Positions 43,083 through 50,727 of a stretch of 57,229 nt of DNA are shown piece after piece. The notes below the pieces were generated by a model that saw only the letters and a list, made by a program, of their open reading frames with translations, was not told the origin of the DNA and searched no databases. Source of the DNA: JAILLW01 sp045629045 (GTDB lineage: Bacteria > Bacillota > Clostridia > Lachnospirales > Lachnospiraceae); NCBI GenBank assembly GCA_045629045.1, contig JAZQQM010000038.1, positions 1 to 57,229 of the forward strand, given 5' to 3'. Both the position numbers and the translations under genes were made by a program. The stretch's first letter is position 1; each line of letters opens with the position of its first letter.

Positions 43083-45296
43083 TTAAAGACCGTTATAGAA
43101 ATCAACAAGTCTGTTCCAAGCCTGAGTCTTGAATGCAAGATACTGCTTTCCGTTGTAAGCGTTGGTAACTGTATCAAGAGTTTCTTCTCTTGAAGTAGTT
43201 CCCTCACCCTTGTAACCGCCGACAATAATATCGCAAAGAAGGTTTACGCCGTCTTTTGAAGTACTGAAGTCGCTTGTTAAGCTTGTGTATGTCTTAAGTG
43301 TATCATTCTCAACTGAAGTGTTGGGAAGTACTGTAGGAATAGATGTATACCAGCCGTTCTCTGTAATAGCAAGCTCAGGATGCTTGATAATTCCGAGACC
43401 GATTGCATTTGAAATGTATCCGGCACCTTCCTTACCAACAGTATGTGTACACTGATACTCAAATGCCTGGCTCTTTACGAATGAAAGTGTAGATCCGAGA
43501 TAGTAACGAGCATAGTTGGTGTAGTTACCGCTTGCCTTTGACCAAAGCTCCTCATATGTAGCATCAGCAATAACAGGCATCTCTGTTCCGTTAAAATTGA
43601 ATGTCTCATAATTTCCTGAAGCATCCTTCTTGATGAAAGCATCAGGGCCGTATGACATAAGAATCATACCATCTGCGCTGTATGCATAGTCAATAAGCTT
43701 GAGTGCTGCATAAAGCTTGTTCATATCATCACCGATACCGGCCTTTGAAAGAGCCCATCCATCAGTCTTAACTGATCTCCATGACTCAGTAAATCTCATA
43801 TAAACGCCATCAGCGTTTGTTCCGTCATACCAACGAGCTACGGGAACGATAACTGCCATGTACTTCTCGCCATCCTGAAGCTTTGTCTCGTTCATGATAG
43901 TCTGAGTCTGGTTATAGTCATATGACATGAAACCAAGATCCTGCTCTAACATGTTAGAAGACTTAACATCTGATGCTTCGATGAATGACTGAGAAATAAG
44001 TCCTTCCTTAGCCATTGCATTCATTCTTTCCATTGCTGCATATGTATCAGCCTCCTGACGACCGTCATGAAGCTTTCCGTCTGAACCAAGGTAGAGATAA
44101 TCCTGTCTTGACTCAAGACCACGAACACCGAATAATGTTCCGGCAAATCTGAACAAGTCAACACGTCTCTGAGTATTAGCATCCTCACGTGAGAAAAGTC
44201 CCTGTACTGAATCTGTTCCGTTTAATGTCTGTGCGTTAGCTACTACGCAACGAAGAAGAGCTACAAGCTCATCTGCATCCCATGCAGCATTCTGTCCTAC
44301 GAAAAGGTTAGAACGTGTGGTTCCGTAGTATCCGTTGTATGCCTCATCAATATAAGTACGAAGCATGTTAACAGCAGCAACACCGCTCATGCTGCCTACA
44401 GCATTCATCTTTGCAACAATGTTGCCGGCCTTGTCGTAATCCTTGACAACCTTCTCAGTTGCTGTTCCGTCGGGAGTTACAACATCAACCTCAACCTTGC
44501 CTGAAGTAGGCATGTAAGGCTCATAAGCCGGAGCTGCTGTATTGCCGCTAGCTGCTGCTGTGAACTCGCCTTCACCATCAAGAAGTGCTGATACCCAGTC
44601 AGTTCTCATAAGAGGCATACGCTCGATATCGTTTACACCATCGAAGTAAGGTGAGAAGTAAATTGCGCCCTTATTGTCACCTGTTGTTGAACCGGTAATT
44701 GAAAGGCGAACGATTTCATTTGCATTAAGGTATGCCTTGAAGTTAGGCATAAGATCAAGGTACTGAGCGATATCTACAAGGTATCCGCTTGCGCCGTACT
44801 CAGAAAGTGTAGCTGCAGATCCTGCAACCATATCTACCTGGCTAAGCTGATCCTTCCAGTAATCAAACTCCTTTGCTGCTGAAAGACCGGTATATAAGCT
44901 CTCGAAGCTCATTCCGAGTCTGTTCTGTAACTCAACCCAGGTAGGCTTAAGATCGCCTGTGTAGTATGTTACACCATCAGCAAGAGTGATTCCCTCACCT
45001 GCTGTCTCAGCGTCGAAAGTAATACCTGTCTTTGTGCTGTTGTAACCGCAAGCCATACGAAGTGTGGTTCCGTCAGCGAATACAAGCTTTTCAGCCTCAA
45101 CAGTCTCTGTAATCTCGAGACCTGTACCGCCCTGCTCACCGCTGTTGTCAGTTGAGGGCTTTGTTGTTTCGGTTGAAGGTGCTGTAGTGGGTGTTGTAGT
45201 TTCCTGGTTTTCTTCTTTCTTACCGCATGCACTTAATGAAGAAACAACCATTATAACTGCAAGAACCAATGCAGCAAACTTTTTAAAGTTTTTCAT
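43083..45296 (-). CDS. Extracellular sugar-binding lipoprotein of an ABC importer
   Basis: The product captures oligosaccharides outside the cell and delivers them to the permeases. The start is the ATG at 45296 (AGGAGG 10 bases before), giving 737 residues. A 21-residue longer frame lacks a site. MKNFKKFAALVLAVIMVVSS leads to the lipobox LSAC with Cys24 as the lipidated residue. A Ser/Thr/Glu-rich linker of about 45 residues follows and then a family 1-type (LplA/YtcQ-like) binding fold. At 737 residues it is much longer than typical 430-560-residue family members, possibly to fit large pectic oligosaccharides. Confidence 0.88.
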   Translation of the reverse strand: MKNFKKFAALVLAVIMVVSSLSACGKKEENQETTTPTTAPSTETTKPSTDNSGEQGGTGLEITETVEAEKLVFADGTTLRMACGYNSTKTGITFDAETAGEGITLADGVTYYTGDLKPTWVELQNRLGMSFESLYTGLSAAKEFDYWKDQLSQVDMVAGSAATLSEYGASGYLVDIAQYLDLMPNFKAYLNANEIVRLSITGSTTGDNKGAIYFSPYFDGVNDIERMPLMRTDWVSALLDGEGEFTAAASGNTAAPAYEPYMPTSGKVEVDVVTPDGTATEKVVKDYDKAGNIVAKMNAVGSMSGVAAVNMLRTYIDEAYNGYYGTTRSNLFVGQNAAWDADELVALLRCVVANAQTLNGTDSVQGLFSREDANTQRRVDLFRFAGTLFGVRGLESRQDYLYLGSDGKLHDGRQEADTYAAMERMNAMAKEGLISQSFIEASDVKSSNMLEQDLGFMSYDYNQTQTIMNETKLQDGEKYMAVIVPVARWYDGTNADGVYMRFTESWRSVKTDGWALSKAGIGDDMNKLYAALKLIDYAYSADGMILMSYGPDAFIKKDASGNYETFNFNGTEMPVIADATYEELWSKASGNYTNYARYYLGSTLSFVKSQAFEYQCTHTVGKEGAGYISNAIGLGIIKHPELAITENGWYTSIPTVLPNTSVENDTLKTYTSLTSDFSTSKDGVNLLCDIIVGGYKGEGTTSREETLDTVTNAYNGKQYLAFKTQAWNRLVDFYNGL

Positions 45297-45328
45297 TGTA
45301 ATAATTCCTCCTGATAAAATATATATTG

Positions 45329-45351
45329 AACTGCACTCCTCTAATGCAGTT
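45329..45351 (-). promoter_or_regulatory. Hairpin between permease and binding-protein genes
   Basis: AACTGCA and its exact complement TGCAGTT are separated by nine bases in the 68-bp gap upstream of the lipoprotein ribosome site. It could stabilise a processed 5' end of the lipoprotein message. Confidence 0.4.
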
Positions 45352-45364
45352 GCAATCAATTTGA

Positions 45365-46255
45365 TTATTCCTTAACGCCACCGACATTTGTGCCCTTGGC
45401 AAAATATTTCTGGATAAAAGGATAAATAATAAGAATCGGCACGATTGAACAAACAATCAATGCGTAGATAACGGAATCGGACGAGTAGGCCTTGTCCCAT
45501 CCTGCCATCTGCTCAGCATCCGTATATTCCTCAAGCTTCATACGTACAAATACCTGAAGCGGATGCTCGTTTGAGTCGGAAATCATCTGTCGAGCCCAGA
45601 AGTAACCGTTCCAACGTGAAATTGCAAAGAACAACGCAACGGTTGCAATTGTCGATTTGCTCATCGGAATATAAACCTTTCCGAGAACCTGCATTTCAGT
45701 CGCTCCGTCTACAATAGCGGCCTCTTCGATTTCCGAAGGCACGCCCTCGAAAGCGTTTCTTAAAAGGATGATGTTCATGGCTGCCATACCCATGGCAATA
45801 ACAACAAGCCATTTATCATCGAAAATACCTACTTTGTTGAATACTTTCTTAGTACTGATATAGTTCAGATACTGAGGAACAAGTCCGGCACTGAACCACA
45901 TTGTGAATACCAGGAAAAAGTTAAATGTCTTTCTGAAAAGAAGTCTTTTCTTTGAAAGAGCATATGCTCCGAGTATTGAGTATCCCAGTGACCATAATGT
46001 TCCGTAAAAAGTAAGGAACAAAGTATTTGAGTATGCATTCCAGAAAAGGTTGCTGCTGAACATTTGCTTAAATGCTTCGAACTGAATCTCCTTCGGGAAC
46101 AGCACAATCTGGTTATAATCAACATAAAATTTTCCGCTGATTGCTGCTGAAATTGCATATACAAACGGATATAAGCACATCAATGCAAATACAGTTAAAA
46201 GAAGATAACTTATATTTTTAAAGATCAGCTCTGAAAGTTCCAATTTTCTCTTCAT
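45365..46255 (-). CDS. Carbohydrate ABC permease (YtcP/LplC-like)
   Basis: This 296-residue MalG-type permease has six helices. The cytoplasmic coupling motif is EAAIVDGATEMQVLGKVYIPMSKS, which contacts the ATPase. The C-terminus ends in KGTNVGGVKE, typical of the LplC/YtcP family that handles pectic oligosaccharides in Bacillus. It overlaps nothing and lies between the other permease and the lipoprotein gene. Confidence 0.9.
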   Translation of the reverse strand: MKRKLELSELIFKNISYLLLTVFALMCLYPFVYAISAAISGKFYVDYNQIVLFPKEIQFEAFKQMFSSNLFWNAYSNTLFLTFYGTLWSLGYSILGAYALSKKRLLFRKTFNFFLVFTMWFSAGLVPQYLNYISTKKVFNKVGIFDDKWLVVIAMGMAAMNIILLRNAFEGVPSEIEEAAIVDGATEMQVLGKVYIPMSKSTIATVALFFAISRWNGYFWARQMISDSNEHPLQVFVRMKLEEYTDAEQMAGWDKAYSSDSVIYALIVCSIVPILIIYPFIQKYFAKGTNVGGVKE

Positions 46256-46290
46256 ATTCGTCTCCCATTATTCATTGTAATTTCTAATGT

Positions 46291-47337
46291 TTAGTAAAGG
46301 GATACATTTGACGCCTTTCGAGCAATCGTATTAGCACCGATTACCAAAAGCATACCAATTACGTTATTCATCATTTCGGCTGCCGAGGCTATATTTTTCC
46401 AATTGTTTTCTATACCGAGTCGGTAAGACAATGTAGAAACAACATCCGCAGTAGTGTATGTTCCGGGATTGTAAAGAAGCAGAACCTTCTCATATCCGAT
46501 GCTCAGCAGGGATCCTATTCGTGTAATCAGCATGATGACAATTGTCGACAGGATACTCGGCAGTACAACATACCTCATCTGAGCCATCTTGCCCGCTCCG
46601 TCTATCTGAGCCGCTTCGTAGCTTGTAGGCGAAATAGCTATTATCGCCGCAAAATAAACAATGCTGTCATATCCTGCGCCTTCCCAGATACCGCTTATCT
46701 GATAAATGCCTCTGAAGAAATCAGCATTGTTCAGAAGTCCGGCCTGACCGACTTCTTCAGAAATCAGTCCCAGGCTTACAAGTGCCTGTGAAATAATACC
46801 CATACCCGAAATTAATGAACCCTGCTTAACAAGAAGGGTAACCAGTGATGTCATAACAACGGTAGACATAAACTTAGGCAGATAAGTGATTACCTGATAA
46901 GCACTTCTTGCAATGTTTGATCTGATCTCATTGAAGAACAGTGCGATAATAATCGGCATCGGGAATCCGAAACACAGACCATAAAAGCTGAGAAGGAAAG
47001 TATTTCTTAATGCCCTCCAGAATCTGATTGATTCAGAGCCGAACAGCAAAGTCTTAAATGCCGAAAAGCCTGAATAAACCTGTTCGGAAACCGGTTTTAC
47101 AACATCGTAAACCTTAAAGCTTCCGAGCAGCTCGTACATCGGGAAGTATCTCCAGAACAGAAATACGAGGAGCATCGGTACAAGCATCAAATATAATCGC
47201 CAGTCTTTTGCAATTGTTCTGACAACTCCCAGCCAGTAATGTTTTTCAACATCATCTCTTACAAGCTGTTCCGGATCTTCATGATATTTTCCGGTTGTCT
47301 TGTCGTAAACAAGATAATCTGCTGCTCTGTTTTTCAT
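46291..47337 (-). CDS. Carbohydrate ABC permease (LplB/YteP-like)
   Basis: This 348-residue MalF-type permease has six helices after a charged N-terminal segment of about 50 residues. The coupling motif is SYEAAQIDGAGKMAQMRYVVLP. The paired LplC-like permease is the next gene. LplB/YteP family members import rhamnogalacturonan and related oligosaccharides in Bacillus, which fits the surrounding enzymes. Confidence 0.9.
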   Translation of the reverse strand: MKNRAADYLVYDKTTGKYHEDPEQLVRDDVEKHYWLGVVRTIAKDWRLYLMLVPMLLVFLFWRYFPMYELLGSFKVYDVVKPVSEQVYSGFSAFKTLLFGSESIRFWRALRNTFLLSFYGLCFGFPMPIIIALFFNEIRSNIARSAYQVITYLPKFMSTVVMTSLVTLLVKQGSLISGMGIISQALVSLGLISEEVGQAGLLNNADFFRGIYQISGIWEGAGYDSIVYFAAIIAISPTSYEAAQIDGAGKMAQMRYVVLPSILSTIVIMLITRIGSLLSIGYEKVLLLYNPGTYTTADVVSTLSYRLGIENNWKNIASAAEMMNNVIGMLLVIGANTIARKASNVSLY

Positions 47338-47352
47338 AAGCTTCTCCTGACA

Positions 47353-47955
47353 TTAATTATAGTAATTGATATAATTTTCTTCTTTTTCTTTCTCTTTTCT
47401 TTCCGCGTCAAGTCTTAAAAGATACTTTTTCTGATCTTCAAACAGGCCGTCGACATTTCTCAGTAAGGTAATGACAATAACTCCGAACAAGCCGCTGAGT
47501 GCATCTGTTGTTACAAACTGAACAATGAGCATCGGGTCATGTCCGAGTAATGTTGATACCGTCCATCTTCCGAGCTGAACAAGAACAAACACAAGTACAA
47601 CATATATAACTCTTAATGTATTGTCTGTTCTGATGCGTTCGCTTCCGATTACTTTTATAAATAAAAGAGTCAGAAGTGCAGCCAGATTGCCGACACAATA
47701 AATAAGATACTGCTCAGGAGCAGCTCCCGAAGCAAGACAAAACGACAAACCCGAAACAATCGCGGCTATAAATCCGAACCCCCTCCAACGAATAAGTTCA
47801 AGAGAGATAAAAACCAAATACAATGAAAGTGTATACGGCAGCTGAGGAAACCATATATTAGCACCAAAAGCTATCATCGATTCAACCACCGAAAAAACGA
47901 CCGAAAGAAGAACAATATTGATTATTCTGTACTGGTTGTATGTAAGCGCTTTCAT
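47353..47955 (-). CDS. Unrecognised membrane protein heading the ABC operon
   Basis: The family is not recognised. The 200-residue protein has about five or six helices and a Lys/Glu-rich C-terminus. Topology and size resemble ECF transporter S-components, but no ligand motif is visible, so this is only a comparison. It is the first gene of the transporter operon, 16 bp before the LplB-like permease. The ATG has no clear ribosome site, and a cre-like sequence covers the first codons. Confidence 0.72.
   Translation of the reverse strand: MKALTYNQYRIINIVLLSVVFSVVESMIAFGANIWFPQLPYTLSLYLVFISLELIRWRGFGFIAAIVSGLSFCLASGAAPEQYLIYCVGNLAALLTLLFIKVIGSERIRTDNTLRVIYVVLVFVLVQLGRWTVSTLLGHDPMLIVQFVTTDALSGLFGVIVITLLRNVDGLFEDQKKYLLRLDAERKEKEKEENYINYYN
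47941..47954. promoter_or_regulatory. cre-like site overlapping the first codons of the ABC operon
   Basis: TGTAAGCGCTTTCA matches the cre consensus TGWAANCGNTNWCA at every position. It lies about 35-50 bp downstream of the predicted start of transcription and covers the ATG region, where CcpA could block elongation. Confidence 0.6.
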
Positions 47956-47995
47956 TTTTATGGTATAAAAAACCTTTCTTTTAGTCTATAAATCG

Positions 47996-48024
47996 ATAAT
48001 ACACTATTATTTTGCCTCCGTCAA
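47996..48024 (-). promoter_or_regulatory. Promoter of the ABC transporter operon
   Basis: On the minus strand TTGACG (48019-48024) and TATTAT (47996-48001) are separated by 17 bp, about 41 bases before the first ATG. The gap 47956-48210 contains this promoter, an operator at 48091 and the kdgA terminator. Confidence 0.75.
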
Positions 48025-48090
48025 GCAAATCTGGTCAACGTGTGATAAAAAATCAAGGCAGAAAATTGTGCATTTTTCACAAATATTAAA

Positions 48091-48108
48091 AATGTAAGCG
48101 CTTATTTT
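48091..48108. promoter_or_regulatory. LacI/cre-type operator upstream of the ABC operon
   Basis: AATGTAAGCGCTTATTTT shares the TGTAAGCG core with the uxaB site and contains the perfect 10-bp palindrome TAAGCGCTTA. It lies about 70 bp upstream of the -35 box and 152 bp from the cre-like site at 47941. Confidence 0.5.
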
Positions 48109-48151
48109 TCCTTTTACAAAAATAGATATCAAGATTAAAATATGTAAATAG

Positions 48152-48183
48152 AAAGGGTTCTCTTCTTAATTTGAGAACCCTTT
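48152..48183 (-). terminator. Terminator of the kduI-kduD-kdgA operon
   Basis: A perfect 11-bp stem AAAGGGTTCTC with its complement and a ten-base loop lies 27 bp after the kdgA stop. The T-tract on the minus strand is weak (TTTCTATTT). Confidence 0.65.
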
Positions 48184-48210
48184 GTGTACACTTCACATTT
48201 TGTGAGTAAA

Positions 48211-48849
48211 TTAACCTCTGATCTCTTTGACGATTTCCGCGGCCTCACGTGTAAGCTCTTCAATTTTTGCAAAGTCACCGGCCTTAATAAGGTCCCCCTT
48301 TACCATCCAGCTTCCTCCACAACACAGAATACGGTCATATGCAAGGTAGTCGCGTACATTATTGGCATTAATACCGCCTGTAGGCATAAACTTAAGGCCT
48401 ACATAAGGAGCTGCTACTGCTTTAATCATCTTCAGACCGCCGATATTCTCTGCAGGGAAGAACTTAACAACATCAAGACCAAAACTCATTGCCTGCTCCA
48501 TCTCTGAAGGAGTTGCTGTTCCGGGTGCTACCGGAATCCCCTTATTAACACAATACTCAACAACCTTAGGGTTAAGTCCGGGAGCCACAATGAATTTTGC
48601 GCCAGCTGCTACTGCGCGGTCAACCTGCTCGGTAGTAAGTACTGTTCCTGCTCCCACAAGCATGTCAGGGAAATTCTCACTGATGATTCTTATCGACTCT
48701 TCGGCTGCATCTGTACGGAATGTAACCTCCGCACAGGGAAGGCCGCCCTTAACGAGTGCTTCTGCAAGAGGCTTTGCATCCTTTGCATCATTTATTACAA
48801 CAACCGGTACAATACCGATCTTTGAAAGCTGTTCCAATACCTGATTCAT
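48211..48849 (-). CDS. kdgA: KDPG/KHG aldolase
   Basis: The enzyme splits KDPG into pyruvate and glyceraldehyde 3-phosphate, completing uronate breakdown. The 212-residue class I aldolase barrel has Glu41 in AEVTFRT and the Schiff-base Lys129 in VVKFFPAE. GAGG lies before the ATG. It is the third gene of the kduI-kduD-kdgA operon. It may also act on 4-hydroxy-2-oxoglutarate, as the E. coli enzyme does. Confidence 0.94.
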   Translation of the reverse strand: MNQVLEQLSKIGIVPVVVINDAKDAKPLAEALVKGGLPCAEVTFRTDAAEESIRIISENFPDMLVGAGTVLTTEQVDRAVAAGAKFIVAPGLNPKVVEYCVNKGIPVAPGTATPSEMEQAMSFGLDVVKFFPAENIGGLKMIKAVAAPYVGLKFMPTGGINANNVRDYLAYDRILCCGGSWMVKGDLIKAGDFAKIEELTREAAEIVKEIRG

Positions 48850-48885
48850 AATTTATTTCCTCACTTTATATTCTTTTTAATAAAA

Positions 48886-49689
48886 TCACTGTGGCTGCTT
48901 GCCGATATAAGCAAGTATTCCTCCGTCAACATAAAGAATATGTCCGTTAACCGCATTTGAAGCCTCTGATGCAAGGAATACTGCAGGTCCTGTAAGCTCT
49001 TCAGCCTTTAACCATCTGTTTGCAGGAGTCTTTGCGCAAATGAACTGGTCAAAAGGATGTCTGCTTCCGTCAGGCTGAATCTCACGAAGAGGAGCAGTCT
49101 GAGGTGTCTCAATATATCCGGGTCCGAGGCCGTTGCACTGAATATTATACTGTCCGTACTCTGAACAGATATTTCTTGTAAGCATCTTAAGTCCGCCCTT
49201 AGCCGATGCATATGCTGATACGGTTTCACGGCCAAGCTCTGACATCATTGAACAGATGTTAATAATCTTTCCGTGTCCCTTCTTAATCATTGAAGGAATA
49301 ACTGCCTTAGAAACGATAAAAGGTGCGTTAAGATCTACATCAATTACCTGACGGAACTGAGCTGCTGTCATCTCTGTCATCGGAATTCTCTTAATAATAC
49401 CTGCATTATTTACAAGAATATCAATAACTCCAACCTCTTCTTCAATCTTTGCCACCATTGCATTAACAGCATCCTCATCGGTAACATCACAAACGTATCC
49501 GTGTGCCTTGATTCCGATTTCCTCGTATGCCTTAATTCCCTTATCAACCAGCTCCTGATTGATATCATTAAAACAAATTGTTGCTCCGTTTTCTGCATAT
49601 GCTGATGCAATTGCAAAACCGATACCGTATGAAGCACCTGTAACAAGTGCTACTTTTCCTGCGAGTGAAAAATTAGTATACTCTGACAT
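48886..49689 (-). CDS. kduD: 2-deoxy-D-gluconate/KDG 3-dehydrogenase-type SDR, KduD
   Basis: The enzyme reduces 2,5-diketo-3-deoxygluconate to KDG. The start is the ATG at 49689 (AAGGAG 6 bases upstream), giving 267 residues. Motifs are GASYGIG (cofactor), NNAG and the catalytic SxnYxxxK (SAYASAKGG). The EYGQYNIQCNGLGPGYIETPQT segment is typical of KduD and gluconate 5-dehydrogenases. KduD is favoured because kduI lies directly upstream, but the two cannot be separated by sequence alone. Confidence 0.87.
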   Translation of the reverse strand: MSEYTNFSLAGKVALVTGASYGIGFAIASAYAENGATICFNDINQELVDKGIKAYEEIGIKAHGYVCDVTDEDAVNAMVAKIEEEVGVIDILVNNAGIIKRIPMTEMTAAQFRQVIDVDLNAPFIVSKAVIPSMIKKGHGKIINICSMMSELGRETVSAYASAKGGLKMLTRNICSEYGQYNIQCNGLGPGYIETPQTAPLREIQPDGSRHPFDQFICAKTPANRWLKAEELTGPAVFLASEASNAVNGHILYVDGGILAYIGKQPQ

Positions 49690-49770
49690 TTTTTCTCCTT
49701 CTCTGTAATAAACAGTCTCAATATATTTCTGCTTCTTCAAGCATATAATCACATTAACTTCAAAATTGAC

Positions 49771-50634
49771 TTATCTGAGATCCTGATTTCTGACATTGTC
49801 CATATCATCGAAATCCTGATTTTCTCCAACCATACCCCAGATGAATGTATAATTTCTCGAACCGCATCCGCAGTGAATTGACCAGCTGGGTGAAATAACC
49901 GCTTCCTCATTTCGCATTACAATGTGTCTGGTTTCCTGAGGCTCTCCCATGTAATGCATTACAAAAGCATCCTCAGGAAGTTCGAAGTAAAGGTAAACTT
50001 CCATTCTTCTGTCATGTGTATGGCAAGGCATCGAATTCCAAACACTTCCGGGTTCAAGATGAGTCATACCCATCTCAAGCTGGCAGCTCTCTACCTGTCC
50101 GGGAAGAATATACTTGCAGATAACGCGGTGATTTGCTTCTTCAACGCTTCCGAGTTCTTTTTTATTTTCATCCTTCACAATAACCACACCGGGTTCAGGA
50201 GTTCCGTTGGGCTTAATAACAACTGTAGGATAAGTTGCGTGAGCAGGTGCGCTGTTAAGATAAAACTTTGCAGGATTGGTCTCATCGTCGCTTTCAAATG
50301 AAATGTCGCGGCTTCCCATTCCGATATACATACCCTCGCGGTGTGCTACATTGTAAACTTTGCCGTCTACAGTAATCTTTCCGTTTCCGCCGATGTTGAT
50401 AACTCCAAGTTCACGTCTCTGAAGGAAATACTCGGCTCTAAGCTCATCTCCTGCTGTCAGGACAAGCTTTTCCTTTGTAGGAGTCGCAGAACCTGTGATA
50501 ATACGATCAATATGACTGTAAATCAAATAAATCTCTCCGGGGCGGAAAACCTTCTGAATCAAAAACTCTTCTCTTAATCTGTCGGTGTCGTAATTTTTAA
50601 CATCTCTGGGTGATGCTGCAGTTCTAAGTTCCAT
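49771..50634 (-). CDS. kduI: 5-keto-4-deoxyuronate isomerase KduI
   Basis: KduI converts 4-deoxy-L-threo-5-hexosulose uronate, from GH105 products, into 2,5-diketo-3-deoxygluconate. The 287-residue cupin has zinc ligands in CHTHDRRMEVYLYF and a C-terminal His in SPSWSIHCG. AGGAGG precedes the ATG. It heads the operon, with a promoter and palindromic operator directly upstream. Confidence 0.95.
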   Translation of the reverse strand: MELRTAASPRDVKNYDTDRLREEFLIQKVFRPGEIYLIYSHIDRIITGSATPTKEKLVLTAGDELRAEYFLQRRELGVINIGGNGKITVDGKVYNVAHREGMYIGMGSRDISFESDDETNPAKFYLNSAPAHATYPTVVIKPNGTPEPGVVIVKDENKKELGSVEEANHRVICKYILPGQVESCQLEMGMTHLEPGSVWNSMPCHTHDRRMEVYLYFELPEDAFVMHYMGEPQETRHIVMRNEEAVISPSWSIHCGCGSRNYTFIWGMVGENQDFDDMDNVRNQDLR

Positions 50635-50659
50635 AAAAAAATACCTCCTAATATGGTTG

Positions 50660-50688
50660 ATATTAGCAGATATTTTTCAAAATGTAAA
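50660..50688 (-). promoter_or_regulatory. Promoter of the kduI operon
   Basis: On the minus strand TTTACA (50683-50688) and TAATAT (50660-50665) are separated by 17 bp. The -35 box is part of the operator palindrome, so repressor binding would exclude RNA polymerase. Confidence 0.7.
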
Positions 50689-50700
50689 CCCTTACATTTT
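50679..50700. promoter_or_regulatory. 22-bp palindromic operator of the kduI operon
   Basis: A 9-bp inverted repeat (AAAATGTAA and its complement) flanks four central bases ACCC. The TGTAA-N4-TTACA pattern is shared with the uxaB site at 28953, but the central CG of cre is absent. That favours a dedicated LacI-type repressor rather than CcpA here. Confidence 0.65.
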
Positions 50701-50727
50701 TGTTTTTTTAATTTATTTCAGAGTAAC

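Noticed and set aside
47941..48108. DNA looping between the two operator-like sites
   Set aside because: The 152-bp spacing is about 14.5 helical turns, which places the sites on opposite faces, so looping is not supported.
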